From positions 101,680 through 165,679 of the forward strand of contig JBBHKE010000209.1 in the NCBI GenBank assembly GCA_037447655.1: a stretch of DNA of 64,000 bases, read 5' to 3'. Made by a program: the position numbers and the translations under genes. Source of the DNA: Zygnema cylindricum (lineage: Eukaryota; Streptophyta; Zygnematophyceae; Zygnematales; Zygnemataceae). A model generated the notes under the pieces. It had not been told where the DNA came from. It was given only the letters and a program-made list of their open reading frames with translations, and searched no databases. Below are positions 1 through 12,651 of this stretch, piece by piece. The stretch's first letter is position 1; the number at the start of each line of letters is the position of its first letter.

Positions 1-1
1 C

Positions 2-2134
2 ATCAGAAATCGAGTAGAAACTCGAGCTGTTAAGGGTAAAACACCTTATGAAGTATGGACAAGCAGAAAACCAAATGTTGGTCATTTTAGAGTCTTCGGT
101 AGCAAATGCTTTATCTTGGATAATCTTCCTAATAAGAAACTTAGTCCAAAATATGTACCTGGTGTTTTCCTAGGCTATGATGATGAATCTGCAGGCTATA
201 GAAGTTATATCCCTCAGAGAGGATGCCTTCAGACAGCCAGGAATATTCAGATTAAAGAAGAGAGTCAATCTGTGGATGTTTTTAGTATAGATGCAGCTGA
301 AAGGAATAAAAAAATACAAGAGTATATCATTCTTGAGCATGTACCTTTTACTCCATCTCCTTCTACTTCTTCTACCTCTCTTCCGCATGTCTCCGCGCCG
401 TCAGATCCTACTTTCGGAGCTGCTCCTACTACTACACGCCCTCTACGGAACGCTAGGACACCAACAATTCTTGCGTCCTATTTTTCGGGGGGAAGAAGGC
501 AAAGTACCTACCTTCGAGGCGACTGAGTGGAGGGTGCTTTTTCTACAAGCACAGGGGATCCGCTTACTATTCAGGAAGCGTTTTCTGTTCGTGAAAAGGA
601 TCATTGCATCTCGGCTGCAAATGATGAGATAAAGTCAATTATGGAAGCCCAAACTTGGGAACTTGTGGAGCTCCCACCGAACCGGAAAGCTATCGGTTGT
701 AAGTGGGTCTTCAAATTATTATTGAATCCTGATAATAAAATTGAGAGATATAAAGCTAGACTAGTAATTAAGGGATTTAGTCAAAAGAAAGGAATTGATT
801 ATGAAGAGACCTTTTCTCCTGTGGTTCGCTTTCCTACTCTTAGAGTTTTGTTGTCTCTTGCTGCAATAGAGGATATGGAATTGCATCACATGGACGTTAA
901 GACGGCTTTCTTGCATGGTGATTTGGAAGAAGTAATTTATATGAAGGAGCTAGAGATGTATGCAGAAAAAGGGAAAGAAAATCTGGTCCGTAAACTGTTG
1001 AAGTCCTTGTAGGGTCTAAAACAGGCTCCGAGATAATGGAACCTGAGTTAGATGAGGTTTTAACCAATCTTGGCTTTACCAGGATCAGTTCAGATTACTC
1101 AGTCTATGTAATGCAAGGTGAGGATGGAGTGATTTATATGGCAGTATAGGTAGACTATTTGCTATTGATTAGCAAATCTATGAATGAAATTAATAAAATA
1201 AAATCAGATCTGAATTCTCCGTTTGAAATGAAGGATTTGGGTGAGGCTAAGTATATTTTAGGAATTCAGAAAGAAAGAGATAGGAAACAAAGAATAATTT
1301 ATCTAACTCAGAAAAAAGCAATCTGAAACATTCTAGAAAAGTTTGGTATGTCAGAAGGAAAATGAAGTGCCACACCTATGGAATTCGGGCAAAAGTTGGA
1401 GGGTACGGAAACGGATGGTGGTGTTTTGGTTGATGATTTTTTGGATTTAGGGGAGGCAGATTCTATGTCCTCCATTCCTTACAAGCAAATTGTCGGAAGC
1501 CTCATCTATTTCATGAACTGTACTCATCCGGACATCGCACCCGCTGTTGGAGTCTTGAGCCGATGCCTGTAAAATCCAAGGAAGTCGCCCTATGAGGCAG
1601 CAAAGAGAGTTCTTCGCTATCTTGCAAGAAACTTGAAATCTTAGACTCTCTCTCGGTGGAGAGGAAGTCAAAATTCATTCATGGAGCGATGCGAGCCACG
1701 AAGACATGCCCGACCGACGCTCCACCACCAGATACATTCTGAAGATCGAAAGTTAAACTTGCTGGTGGAGGAGCAAACTTCAGAAGGTAACAGCTCCGTC
1801 TACCATAGAGGCTCAGTACATGGCTACTAGCTCGACAGTTAAGGAGTTACTTTGAGTAAAGTCTCTTCTCCAAGAGCTTCTCTTTATGCAATTTGGACCA
1901 CAGATAGTCTGGTGTGACAATCAGGCAGCAATCGCTATTCCATCTAATCCCAGTCATCACTTTAAGAGTAAGCATATTGATATTAAGCTACATTTGTTAA
2001 GAAAAAAGGTGCTGGGCAAAGTCTCGAAATTGAGTTATTTACTAGATGAGCAAATGATGGCTGATATGATGAAGAAACCCTTGCCTGCACCCAAATTGAA
2101 GTTTTGTGGAGAGGCATGTGGATTGAGTGACTAG
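2..2134 (+). pseudogene. Ty1/copia pol remnant (integrase C-terminus, RT, RNase H), element I
   Basis: This is the downstream part of a copia polyprotein that runs in from the left edge. It reads in order: integrase C-terminal GKTPYEVW and VFGSKCF (about 35-120), the linker, the RT entry motif IGCKWVFKLLLNPDNKIERY KARLV (about 690-770), DVKTAFLHGDLEE (about 895-930), an RT thumb with GEAKYILGIQ (about 1230-1270), and RNase H ending in CDNQAAIAI and SKHIDIK (about 1915-1990). In-frame stops fall at 524-526 and 1010-1012, with another near 1035 and a frameshift just after it. The RT catalytic YVDD is reduced to stop-V-D-Y near 1150. The copy is therefore dead. It is related to but distinct from the copia elements further right. 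The gag, protease and 5' LTR lie outside the window. Confidence 0.93.
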
Positions 2135-2150
2135 CAGAGTCTAAAGCTTT

Positions 2151-2620
2151 AGGGGAGTGTTGTTTTAAGAAAGCTTTAGTCCTCTGTATGCGTCAGCTGT
2201 GACGGAGAGAGAGCTGTTCAGGACTTAAGATTAATTTTGTTGAGTTCGGTTCAGTACTTACTGAAATTAGTGTGACAGTGAAGTTGGGAGTTCACGGTTC
2301 ATTCACACTTGGGACACGCGTGGTCAATTGAGAGAAATGTGTGAGTATGTCCTCCGTGGACGTACGGGAATTCGGCAGGACCACGGGACTTCATGAAGTC
2401 ACATCTACGGTGCCAAATCCTCTGATCGTATGGCTTACAGCCGCCACCAACAAATACTGACAGGGCATGACTAGATCACTATCACTTTATGTTCTCTGAA
2501 CTTCGGTGTAAATATTTGGTAGAACATAATTTTGTTTGTTGTGAATTAGTTGTTTAGTGTTGAAAATGTGGTTTATGACATACCTTCAATACACAGGTAT
2601 ACTCACAGTATTTGTTGTGT
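2151..2620 (+). repeat. Polypurine tract and start of 3' LTR of copia element I
   Basis: The purine run AGGGGAG (2151-2157) follows the pol stop and is directly followed by TGTTG at 2158, the usual PPT/LTR junction of copia elements. The right end of the LTR cannot be fixed because the 5' LTR lies outside the window; the end given is only a guess. No tRNA-like module like that of the other LTRs here was seen in it. Confidence 0.6.
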
Positions 2621-3395
2621 TGGATTGTTAGATGTACGGCTAGAATGCCTCCGTATAGCTTAGTGTAGTTTCAGTATATAGAAGTAGGACTTAGTGAATT
2701 TTTTTTTTAGGAACAAATGATATGAAAAACTGTACACTCAGTTTTATGCAAATTCACCTCTGAATATCTTACAGATTTGTGAGCACAATTAAGTGAAATT
2801 TTATGTGTGTGTTCCTTTGTATGATATCTACAATGTGGTAGATTTGTAGGACTATTGTGTCCCTGTGTTGAAATTTATTTATTGTCTGTCAAAGTTGCTG
2901 TTTTGCCATTGGTATTTTTGGAAGCTTCCTCTCTTGTCTTGTTCTACAATGACTACTACTGCTGCTTCTTCTTCATCTTCAGTACCACTAGTTGTCTTAG
3001 AACAACAATTGGATCTTTCAATTACAAGCGAGGAAGCTAAGGAAAACTCTCTATGTGAGGAAGCAAGCTTAATTACTAAACAAGGAAGAATATATATTAA
3101 TTACACGATAACAAGATAAGTACTAAATGCCAAGATAGTAGTAAAGAGAAATTGGAGAGAATCACTCACTTTGATTGATTATCAATGTCAAGCTTGAGTA
3201 CACTTTTAAATCTGTCGATGGCGTAGGTCATAAAGGGATAAAATCCTAACTTGTGAACTACGTAATCGAATCAACGGTCACAATTCACTACGTGAAATAC
3301 ACTTAATTTTGCGACGACTTGACTTGCCTTACACTAAACGTAAATGACTACGTTTCACCAATACTTCACGTCTACGTATATTATACTTGTGATTT
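2621..3395. other. No gene recognised
   Basis: Short overlapping open frames (for example 2855-3119) show no recognisable motif. The left part may still be LTR of element I. Confidence 0.5.
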
Positions 3396-3503
3396 TTTCT
3401 CACGCAACGTTGACTAACTTTGACTTCTGGTCCTTAGCAGGAAAAGGAATTCGGTTGATTCTTTCTCACGCAACGTTGACTAACTTTAACTTTTGGTCCT
3501 TAG
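3396..3503. repeat. 42-bp direct repeat, two copies
   Basis: A segment beginning TTTCTCACGCAACGTTGAC and ending TGGTCCTTAG occurs at 3396-3437 and again at 3462-3503 with only a few differences, separated by 24 bp. The copies lie immediately upstream of a long pyrimidine tract. Confidence 0.85.
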
Positions 3504-3535
3504 GAAGAAATGGACATAGAAATCTAACACTTTCC

Positions 3536-4230
3536 ACCCTCTCCCATCTCCACTCTCTCCTTTCTCCTCTCTTTTTTCTCTTCTTTCTTCCCTCTCCTCT
3601 CTCTTTTCTCCTCTATTTGATTTCTCTTTTCTTCTCTCTCCTTTCTCATCTTTTCACTGTCTTCCCTCTTTTTCCCTCTCTCTTTTTTCTTTTCTTCTCC
3701 CTCTCTCCCTCTCTCTATCTCTCTCATTTCTCCCCTCTTTGATTTTTTTTTTACTCTCTCATTTTTCCTCTTTTTTTCTTCTCTCTTTGAGATGTCCTCT
3801 CTGATTTTCTCTCTTTTCTTTTCCCAATACATCCGTTCTTTTCTCACATTCTTACTTATGTGTACACGACAAGCCCAACTGGCCGCTTGTCATTAGATAT
3901 CCACACTAACACTCGTTAATAGTTGATTCAGCTCCACCGAAAAAATTTAACGTCGAAAACAAAAACAAAGAATTTGAATCCGGTCCTCGTGCGTGTCCCC
4001 AAAATCAGTAAACGTCTCCTTGTTATATTCTGCGCCTTTTGCCCCTTCTCCTTCTCCATCGCTACTCTCTTTTCCCTCGTCATTTCTCTATTCACTTCTC
4101 TTTTATCTACTCTCTTTTCTCTTATTTTTTTTTATTTTTTTTTACCTCCTTTTAATTTTCTCCTCTCTATTTTCTTTTTAACTCTTTCTTTTTCATCTTC
4201 TCTTTCACCTTCAAATTTTTTCGTTTTCTT
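3536..4230. repeat. Two long pyrimidine-rich tracts
   Basis: 3536-3840 and about 4040-4210 are almost pure C/T on the plus strand (CTCTCC, TTTTTC runs). They create spurious Leu/Ser/Phe open frames on plus and Lys/Glu/Arg frames on minus. Similar tracts recur at 40150-40705 and, as purines, at 57786-58020. Confidence 0.9.
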
Positions 4231-4976
4231 CAACGTCTTCCTAGTAAAATTTAAAGGTGCGACAACAACATAGGCTTTGACAACCATAAACGGCATTGTT
4301 GATGTATATAAACGTCACATTGTAGACGTTGACAACCGTCAACAGCATTGTCAACATATACAATCGTCACATGTCGACGTATACAATCGTCACCAACTTA
4401 AGTAACGATTTATTTTTTATTCATTGGACACTTGAAAATGGTGTAAGGAGATTTCTAGTTACAACAAAGTAAGTTCGCTAAGTTACGACTACATGGGGAC
4501 ACGACCTTACCCCAAACTAAACACTAGATGTCCACGCCTTACCTCACTACAAAAGATAAAGGTTCAAAAACCGCCTAAAATATCATACAAATAAAAAATG
4601 AAAACTAAAAGAGAAATACAATTAATAAAGGTTATATAGCTACGTCCAAAAAAATATAAGTTCCAAGGAGGAAAACACAAAGTGTGGTGGTTGGAAAAAC
4701 CTTAATGATTGTAAAACCACAAAGTACAAAGAGAAAAGAAAAAAGAAGAAAGGTTGGAAAACCGCCACCAACTAAGTACAGAGAAGGGCGGTTGTTTTTA
4801 GCTGGTGTAGCGGGTGCAAGATCCAACATAGTTAGATCAATAGGAAAAATACTTATGCTACTAATTGCTGCTATACATATAATCAACAATAAAATGCTCC
4901 ACAAATAATACCATGGTGGAGATATTTAAATGACAGCATACACATATCATGACGTCACTTCTCCTCCATTTGCTTA
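4231..4976. other. No gene recognised
   Basis: AT-rich anonymous sequence. Around 4285-4400 short motifs such as ATACAATCGTCAC and GTTGACAACCGTCAAC repeat imperfectly. The small frames at 4632-4908 carry no recognisable domain. Confidence 0.5.
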
Positions 4977-5656
4977 GCGTGGACCTCTATTGGAGAAAAG
5001 TGGGGTTGTTTACTATACCTTGTATGTTTTCATACAACTTTATACAATTTTTTTTTTGTTAGACGAAACATGTTTCCTGGATATGTGTCAGGATACTTGA
5101 AGCTTATGGGCGTAAAGATTGATTTGTGGATGTTTCGCTTTTTTAGATCCTTGGAGCAATATTGCAAATCATCCAATGATGGGATAGCCTCCTTGCGAAA
5201 ACACTAGCAAAACATTTGGCGTGTACTATTGGTACACGTGAAAAAGTACAAAAATATTCACGACGAACACGCGATGACAAGCCTACACGTCATACAAGCT
5301 ATGTGCCTTTTGCCATGGTGGATATAGGTCCACCGAAAGCATCATCGCACGCTTCTATAATAACCATTGATTTCCAAAGTTTGCCGCGCATTTTTGCCAT
5401 TCTGTTTTGAAATTTTAATTTCCATTTTCAAAGTTATAATTTGGTTGCAAACTTCTTGTACAAGTCATTAACTACCCTTGCTGTTACAAATATTCCATTC
5501 AGATTTTGCAGTTGAATAATAGCTTTAGATTTTTCAAATTTTAAATTCTAACCTACGTTGTATCAATCATAAATAGCCAATGCAGGTAAGAGGTTGATAC
5601 TTTCCTCACATAAAGTATCCGTATGTTTATTAGGACCACCTAACGGAATATAGGCC
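4977..5656. mobile_element. Old PIF/Harbinger-like MITE (T3)
   Basis: The element is flanked by TTA on both sides (4974-4976 and 5657-5659). Its ends are an imperfect inverted pair: left GCGTGGACCTCTATTGG, right ending AATATAGGCC. The interior matches the two better-preserved MITEs at 14169-15644: the stretch with GACGAAACAT, a GGATGTTTC-GCTTTTT segment and TTAGATCCTTGGAGCAAT recurs in the same order. TTA duplications and G-rich ends are typical of Harbinger/Tourist elements. No transposase is present. Confidence 0.6.
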
Positions 5657-7885
5657 TTAGTTGTGTGGTCTCGAGTGCTTTTCTTGTCCGTTTATTGAAT
5701 CTAATCAAAAGTTGGATGCGGTGGTTTTACGATATATTCTCTTTATGTTTTCTACACTTTTTTTTTGTTGTTCGATGCATTTTTCATTTAGCTACTTTGT
5801 TTTACAATATTTTCAACCTTTACAACTACTTTGGCTGGTGCATATTAATAGAAATCGTTGCATCGCGTAGTGAAAAATGACCCCCAACGTCTATGGGATG
5901 AAACATAGAGAATTCTTCCACCGCGTCGTTGAGAGACTTGCGATAACTAAAAAAGGCGATGATAAGGTTGTCAAGGGAAAAGTAAAACCCGAGGACTTGT
6001 TATGAACCATATACATTTGGTTAGCGTAGAATTTTGCCATCCATGTTGTTTTTTAGTATCTAGTTGCGATCGTAGATTTGGAGCCTAACAGTTTGGGGCC
6101 ATGGAAGTCCATATTCTAAATTTAAACTAATGGATGGATGGAAATACGGATGGACAAGGGTATTTGGAAGTTAAGAGTCCTAAACATTAGAAAGAGACCG
6201 AAAAACATATGAGGTACGAAATTGATGATCTCCTAAGGCGGGTCGAAAAGTCTCTCAAAAAGCGTCCAAATCTCAAACATATGATGTGGTCGGGCATTAC
6301 CGGCGGGGTAAGAAATTTTGCCCCTTGGCTTGAATAAAGGGGAGCAAAGTATTGGTTTTGAGATTTTTGTGAAATTAGGTTCGACGGCTAATCCGACCGA
6401 AGCCAAAATTATGTATAAACAATTGATTTTACTTTAAACAATCTTGTTTCACCCTCTTGTTGTGCTTCATAGGGCAACCTTGTCATGGCTCTCAAAAGAG
6501 GCGTGGTAGGTATCTTGGGGTCGACCTCGGATTTTGAGTGGCGATGACTAGAAAGAGGAAGAGGAATCTTGTGAAGAAGAAAACTAAATTTACCTCTCTC
6601 TTATTCGTTAGCCGCAGCACTTGTGCATATGAATGAAGCGTTATTGTCCCCTTGTTGTGAATATCATTCTCGATATATTGAGCCCGTTTGGGGTGTGAGG
6701 CACAAACCCAAAGACGTGCTATTTAGACGGTCTAAAAGTTTGCAAAACAAATGTTGATGTTGTTTCACGAATGGAGGTTTTTGGTAGACTTTAAAAAGAC
6801 CATTATTTAATATCGAGAAAATGAGTTTAAAAACACATCAAAGGTTGTATCCCGTGTGCGGTAGAAATATGCATGGAGCAGAATAAAAAATAGTGGGAGC
6901 TATGACAAATCTAAGAAGTAAGGTAGGTGGTTATGTTGAAAGTCTGTGTGCATTCGTTGTACGAGGATCAACACACATTTGTTGTACGACGATCAATACG
7001 AACGTCTGGTAGGTGAAGTGAACATGCTCAAAGGAGACGTAAATAACAGGGAATTTAAATCAATATAACAAGGCATTGCTATCATAGATGGTTGACATGT
7101 AGAGCCGAACAAATTTTTGGACCCCTGTTTATTCTAACTTCAATCGAGTGCGATTGAGCAGACAAAATGGTTGGCTCATAGTTGCGTGGAGGGGCCTCAA
7201 GAGAAATTGTTAGAAATTGGGATGGAGGGAGGGGAAGTATTTAACATTCATTAAGACCCCCATGTAAAGAGACCATAGGTGTACAAATAAGCGAAACGAA
7301 ACAAAGATATCAAGCGCACGACTCTGCGACGACGCCATCCAAACCGTACTTCCACCCGTACTCCTAAAAATTGGAATTTGGTGGACGACAAAGTCGAAGT
7401 CGAAGACGAAAAGGTTGAACGGCAGAAGTTGAAGGAAGAAGATGAGGAAGATAACGAAAATGATTTGGAGAACAATACCTATGGAAGTAGCAGAGGAGGT
7501 AGCCAGAACGGCGGAGATGATTACGATGGGCTAGATGAGGTGGGGAAAGGAAAGACGGAGCGAGGGTAGGGAGGGGTGGAGGAAAAGGAGAGGTGGCTGG
7601 TGGAGACGAGAACGTAGTGGTTAACACTAGGGGTTAGATGTAAAAGACAACAATTTTTAAGGTAGTGTGGAGCGGGAAGATTTAAGTCAAGTTGCATCGT
7701 TCGAGAAAGATGAGGAAATCGAATAAGAAAAAGGTGCAAAAAACGATCGCGTAAAAACGAGTAGAGACAAAAAACAGAAAAAAGATAGGGAAAGGGGACG
7801 AAGATTAGAAATAGACGACACGGTGTCATCAGTAGCCACGTTTTCAATAAACATGTGCAATATTTTGTTATAATACTGTATAAAA
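5657..7885. other. No gene recognised; weakly coding-like stretch
   Basis: The only notable frame is 7378-7569 on plus, a Glu/Asp-rich 63-codon stretch with a non-ATG start that extends upstream as an Arg/Lys-rich frame. Around 6590-7100 several short open stretches in shifting frames look like an eroded coding sequence, but no family could be named. Confidence 0.4.
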
Positions 7886-7886
7886 A

Positions 7887-9200
7887 GACGTATCCGACAA
7901 GCCTTTGTAGGCAGCAATCCGAGAAGGGAGGGAAGAGAAACAATCCTTCATAGGTATAGGCATAATTGGTCCGACATGGGTCCATTTGATCCATTGACTC
8001 CAAAGCCCTTAACCCAATACATTGTCAACAAACGTGTAAGATATTCTATTTTATCTATGAACCGCACAATAAGATATACCCAACGAGCCTTCACCGCCAG
8101 CAATTGGAGAAGGAAGGTTCGAGATGCATTTCTCCGAATATTCACACGTCAATGGTCCTCAAATGGCTCAATACACCGAGTAAAATAAATACTGTTTCCC
8201 TGTTTTTTCTGAAATATATACCCAATTTTATAGGTTGTATAATAAAATAATGAAAACACATACCCACAGAGCCATTATATGCTGCAATCCGAGGAGGGAG
8301 GGTCGAGATGCATTACTCCAAATCTCGAAACAAAAATGTTCCGAAAATATCGAGCCCTCCTGCCCCGTATTCTAAAAAGAAATAATTTTTCTATTAGGAA
8401 TTCATTACCCCACCAATTATGCTCTTTGTAAAAAAGTTTCGGCCTTCACATTTTAGAGATAAATAAAGATGACTTACTGTATTATTTGGCTTATTATTTA
8501 TCTCTAAATCCGCCCATTATTCTAGCCCAAAAATAAAATCCTCGGGCTTCATATTTTTCACACAAGCTACACAAGGTTATTTGGTCTGATAGTAGAATAA
8601 TACTAAATTAAATTTTAATATTATACCAATAATACTATCACACGAGCCATCATGAGCAGCAATCCGAGGAGGGAAGGAAGAGAAACAATTTTCCAAAGAT
8701 GTAGACATAAATGGTCCGAAAAGGCTTCATTTGATCCGCTGACTTTAAAGTCATGTAGACCATTTTTTTGTACAAAAACGTGCACAATATTGTAATTTAT
8801 TTAAATATTATGCGCAAAATCTACTCAACGAGCCATCACGGGCTACAATGGGAGAAGGGAGGGTCAAGAAACAAATATGGAAAGATGTAGAAATAAATGG
8901 TCCAGAAAGGGTTCATTTGATCCGTGGACTTTAAAGTCCTGAGACCCGATTTTTTGCCAACAAGGGAGCCCTATATTATGTTTTACTGAGATGCACTTCT
9001 CCTAATATTCACACATGAATGGTCCGAAAATGGCTCAATACACCCGGTATAAAAACAATAAAAATAACTATTTTTCTCAATATAAGTGCCCAATGTTATA
9101 ACTTTCATCAAAATCTTACAAAAATACCTACCCAACGAGCCATCATGGGCAGCAATCGGCGCAGAGATGGTCGAGATGCATTTACCCGAATTTCCGAAGA
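7887..9200. repeat. Degenerate repeat field, about seven units
   Basis: A core reading roughly CGAGCCATCATGGGCAGCAA, then GGAGGGAGGGTCGAGA, recurs near 7893, 8081, 8266, 8641, 8826 and 9137, with a partial copy near 8987. Each core is followed by related text (AATGGTCC..AAATGGCTC or TTCATTTGATCCG.GACTTTAAAG). Spacing is mostly about 175-190 bp with some larger gaps. The copies share orientation but are well diverged, as in an old tandem or satellite-like array. Confidence 0.7.
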
Positions 9201-9459
9201 AAATTGTTCCGAAAAAGGGACGTTTTTTAACCAACCAGGTGGCCAAAAAAATTAGAAGTTGTGAAACTCAACCGAATGTAGTTTTTGTAATTTTTTCCAG
9301 GTTAAAAAAAGAAAAGCACCTTTCACTTCAGAAATTTTCTTCAAAAACGGACGAAATCGCCCCCGGATTACATTTACAAAATGTTCCGCGGACAGATCAT
9401 TTTCGGAAAATGCTCCAATTTCGGAGAATTACTTCAACCACGAAGATTGGAGCCTAAAA

Positions 9460-10543
9460 TTATTGTAGGTTTGAATTTTACAAACTTTTGAAAAATGATA
9501 ATTCTGACTGTTTCGACAATACCCGGTCTACAATTTTATCAAAAATATGTAATGGAAAAATATGACAAAATAATAATTATCATGAAAAAAAAATCTACAT
9601 CTATAAATGAAAAAACTCGTTTTGATCGGATGAAGGTTCATAAGCGTCATCTATGGTTGAAAAAGGGTCAAATATGCTCCAAACTTGTTGCAGTGTTAAA
9701 AAACGTTTTATCACGGCTGCTTCTCCCAAACTCAACTGTTTTTGTATCATTTATATAATATGGGGCTATGAAAACCCAAGAGAAGCAAAAAAGTAAAATG
9801 TGCCCCAGCTTAGTCCTATATTTTACTTATTGATTCTGAGAGTCTTTTGTATGTTTTTTTTATATATACACGTAAAATGATCATATTTAAAGATAAAATT
9901 GTAATGTTTCTTCTCTAAAGAAAGAAAGGAACGTGCGTGAAGCATAAATTTCAAAAACCATACTTGGATTTGTGTCATGAATGTGTCAATTTTGCCATCT
10001 ATCATTGAGTCGACATTTCTGTGCCAAAAAGTATCTATGCCAAATCATTACAAATGTGTGACGCTAGACGTAAAATTTTACTTTTCGAAGTGATTCGATG
10101 TGCTGAGTTTGTATTGAGCCAGCAAAATCAGCCGAATATATAGTTAGGTTCCTAGAATGTGAGCTGTTCTATGGTGAAGTTTATTAGCAACAATATAACC
10201 ACGTTTACTTTAACAGAAACTAAATTTGTAAATGAGCAAGATTTTTACCATAAATACGTGTATCATCTAGCATCACAATTGTTTGAACACATGATTGCAA
10301 GTAGAATAATTATCCCATGAAAATTGAAAGTAACAGCTTCATTTAAGAAATTCACCCATAAAAGAGATAACTTACAAAATAATATACCCAATTAACGCCC
10401 TCCTAAGTTATAGGTATTACAGTCCAAATCCTCCCTTCGGGATCGATAAGTTAAAACACTACAATGTTAAACTACCTTAGTTAATTTAAGTTGTATAATA
10501 AAGCTATTTCTATCCACCATCTAAGAAACCTTTCAACATCCTT
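9460..10543. other. No gene recognised
   Basis: AT-rich sequence with only short frames. Part of it is the region downstream of the PR-1 stop codon at 10544. Confidence 0.5.
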
Positions 10544-12205
10544 CTAGTAGGGCCTCTCCCCATAATAGTTCCCAGGAGGATCATATTGACATACCCAAAT
10601 GTATATTTTATTTGTCACACTGCAAGTGGATCTAGCACAGCCTACCCGTTTGCTATTCCTCCACACAATCTGCAAAACAGTATCAAAGCAATCAATAGTT
10701 GCTTAAAAAAAGCATTTGAAAGCATTTTGGTATTTGAAACGTGCACAAAGTGACAAATATTCAGGCTTATAAAATATGTCGAGAAACGTAAAGTACATCC
10801 TCTTGTTCACAAGCATGCCATATGACAATTTTTTCTGTATATAAGAGATAGTTGAGTGTACCTGCGTGTAGTGACCACACACTTTGCCGGAAGCGCACTT
10901 GTTTTTTTTGTAGTCATAGTAAGCTTTCTCTTTTACCCATGAATCGACGGCCGTTTTGCATGTTGGCACGGCTCCCCACATCTTGTACAAGTTTTCCCCA
11001 TAATTACCATTTGAATGATACAACCTACAGGAATTATCTCTTAATTTATTTGCCCATCGCTGAGCAGAAGCTACCACTGCAACAACCACATAGAGTCTAA
11101 GGTTTAACAGGAGGCATTGTTGTCTTAGAGAAGAGAGGCATAAACACCTTTTGAATTGCGTGGACATGAAAAGTGATAAATTGATAATATTGATAATCCA
11201 GATGGTTTAGATTACATGGTGACTTTTATGCCATATACAACTTCACGTGTTTGTTATTTAATGATCTAAACATGGAATTATAACATCATTTCCTGGCATG
11301 TTCTCCGGTTATTCTCCCTATTACAAATGCCAATCAATTTTTTAGTGTCGATTGACTCACATTGTAAACACAACATATAAACATAGACTGTTGGTCATGT
11401 GGAAGATACCCATACAGTAAACTACTGAATAAAGCATAATCCTAATCCTGTGAGCGCCATAATGTAATAAACATACTGACATTAAGTTATGGCGAAACAT
11501 GGCCGATGTCACTTACAAGTGGTGTTCCATGTGAGACCCGAAACTTTGACTGCAGCCCTAGCATTATTGTGGGGTGCAAGACACCCCAAATCTGTACCAT
11601 AAAATACACAAACAAAGGACTATGTTTTCAATCTCAATGGATTTTGTAAAACAAAAGAAGAGAACATTATTCCTCCAAAATCAATGTTCCATAAATATGA
11701 GCGACAAGCACTTTCTTACATCTTGCATGATTCTTCAAACGTCATCCAATGTAAAAGCACCATACATAATACATGATGTTGCACTTTCTCATCCACTAGC
11801 CATCACGTATCCGTCATATGTCATACATTATCATCTTAACATTATCCGTCATTCATCCACAGTATGGCAAATAAAGCTCATATAAAATTGAAACTTGTTA
11901 GATTCTGTCCGCGACACGTACTTAGGTTGGTTGAAACTGCATTTAGCGTTTCAATTTTTTAACACTATACATCCTGTGATGTTCAATTGAACATCAATGC
12001 CGGAAAAAATAAAGCTCGGATCAAAAAAAGGCGGGAAAATAAGTTGAGAGAAATTACCGCGCAAAACGTGAGAGCTAACTCGAAGAACGACATTCCCAGG
12101 ATTGGTAGTTTGATTTTCTGCAAAAACTATTGGGCAAAGCGAGATGTAACACGTGGCGAACGCCAGAGCAAGGACAAGGGAAGAGGAAAACATATTTTTC
12201 CCCAT
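10544..12205 (-). CDS. PR1: PR-1 family secreted CAP-domain protein, four exons
   Basis: Four exons (minus) join in frame: 12058-12205, 11517-11591, 10862-11076 and 10544-10669. Introns are 466, 440 and 192 bp, each with GT..AG ends. The product is 187 aa, the usual PR-1 size. Residues 1-29 form a signal peptide ending PIVFA. The CAP domain has HNNARAAV (57-64), CRLYHS (91-96), GEN (101-103), KEK (123-125), CGHYTQ (141-146), [10 protein letters not shown] (148-157) and the C-terminal [12 protein letters not shown]. The CAP tetrad of plant PR-1 (His95, Glu102, Glu124, His143) and the six conserved cysteines (91, 135, 141, 157, 162, 173) are all present; Cys53 and Cys114 are extra. PR-1 proteins are apoplastic, bind sterols and are often pathogen-induced. 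There is no frameshift or stop. The start is the first ATG (12205); only GTG precedes it in frame. Confidence 0.93.
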
Positions 12206-12651
12206 CACTAGTTTGTTATGGATTTAGCAGCATTTCCGGCTGATCAATTATTTAACAATTTCTGGCCAAAACTACAGTTGTGTAGAGGATTACTAGAAGA
12301 CAATGCCATCACTAGAAGACAATACCGTACAAAAATGCAAACGTGGACCATAGGAAACAAACCTGAAAAAATCCGTCAAATACTGTCCGTAAAATCAAGT
12401 AACATGAAATGTCCTGACTTTTTTGTCGTCTCTGTGTACCTTAGCTGGTGGAGGAACTACACCGACTTCCGTACATGCATTTCATGCAGAAAGTATCCAC
12501 TATGTATATAGGACCGATCGGTGAACGTACATATTCCGTACTTCAGCGATCTACTAATAGCGATAAAATACTCAGAATAAATAATAAAGACAAGAATTAT
12601 TGGATTTTTCTTTTTGGATCCTGGCGGTAATCTGGTTCTTGTGGTAATGGG
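12206..12651. other. Upstream region of the PR-1 gene
   Basis: Probable promoter and 5' UTR for the minus-strand gene. An AT-rich TTAAATAATT lies about 45-55 bp upstream of the ATG, but no TATA box or transcription start can be assigned with confidence. The 8 bp at 12644-12651 is the target duplication of the neighbouring hAT element. Confidence 0.4.

Noticed and set aside
3344-4273. Long Leu/Ser/Phe-rich or Lys/Glu-rich open frames here and at 40202-40761 and 57705-58052 as membrane or charged proteins
   Set aside because: They are products of C/T-only or G/A-only DNA; both strands are open together and no start context, introns or motifs support coding.
7378-7569. Acidic 63-codon frame as a gene
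   Set aside because: Non-ATG start, no domain, no clear splice signals; composition alone does not support it.
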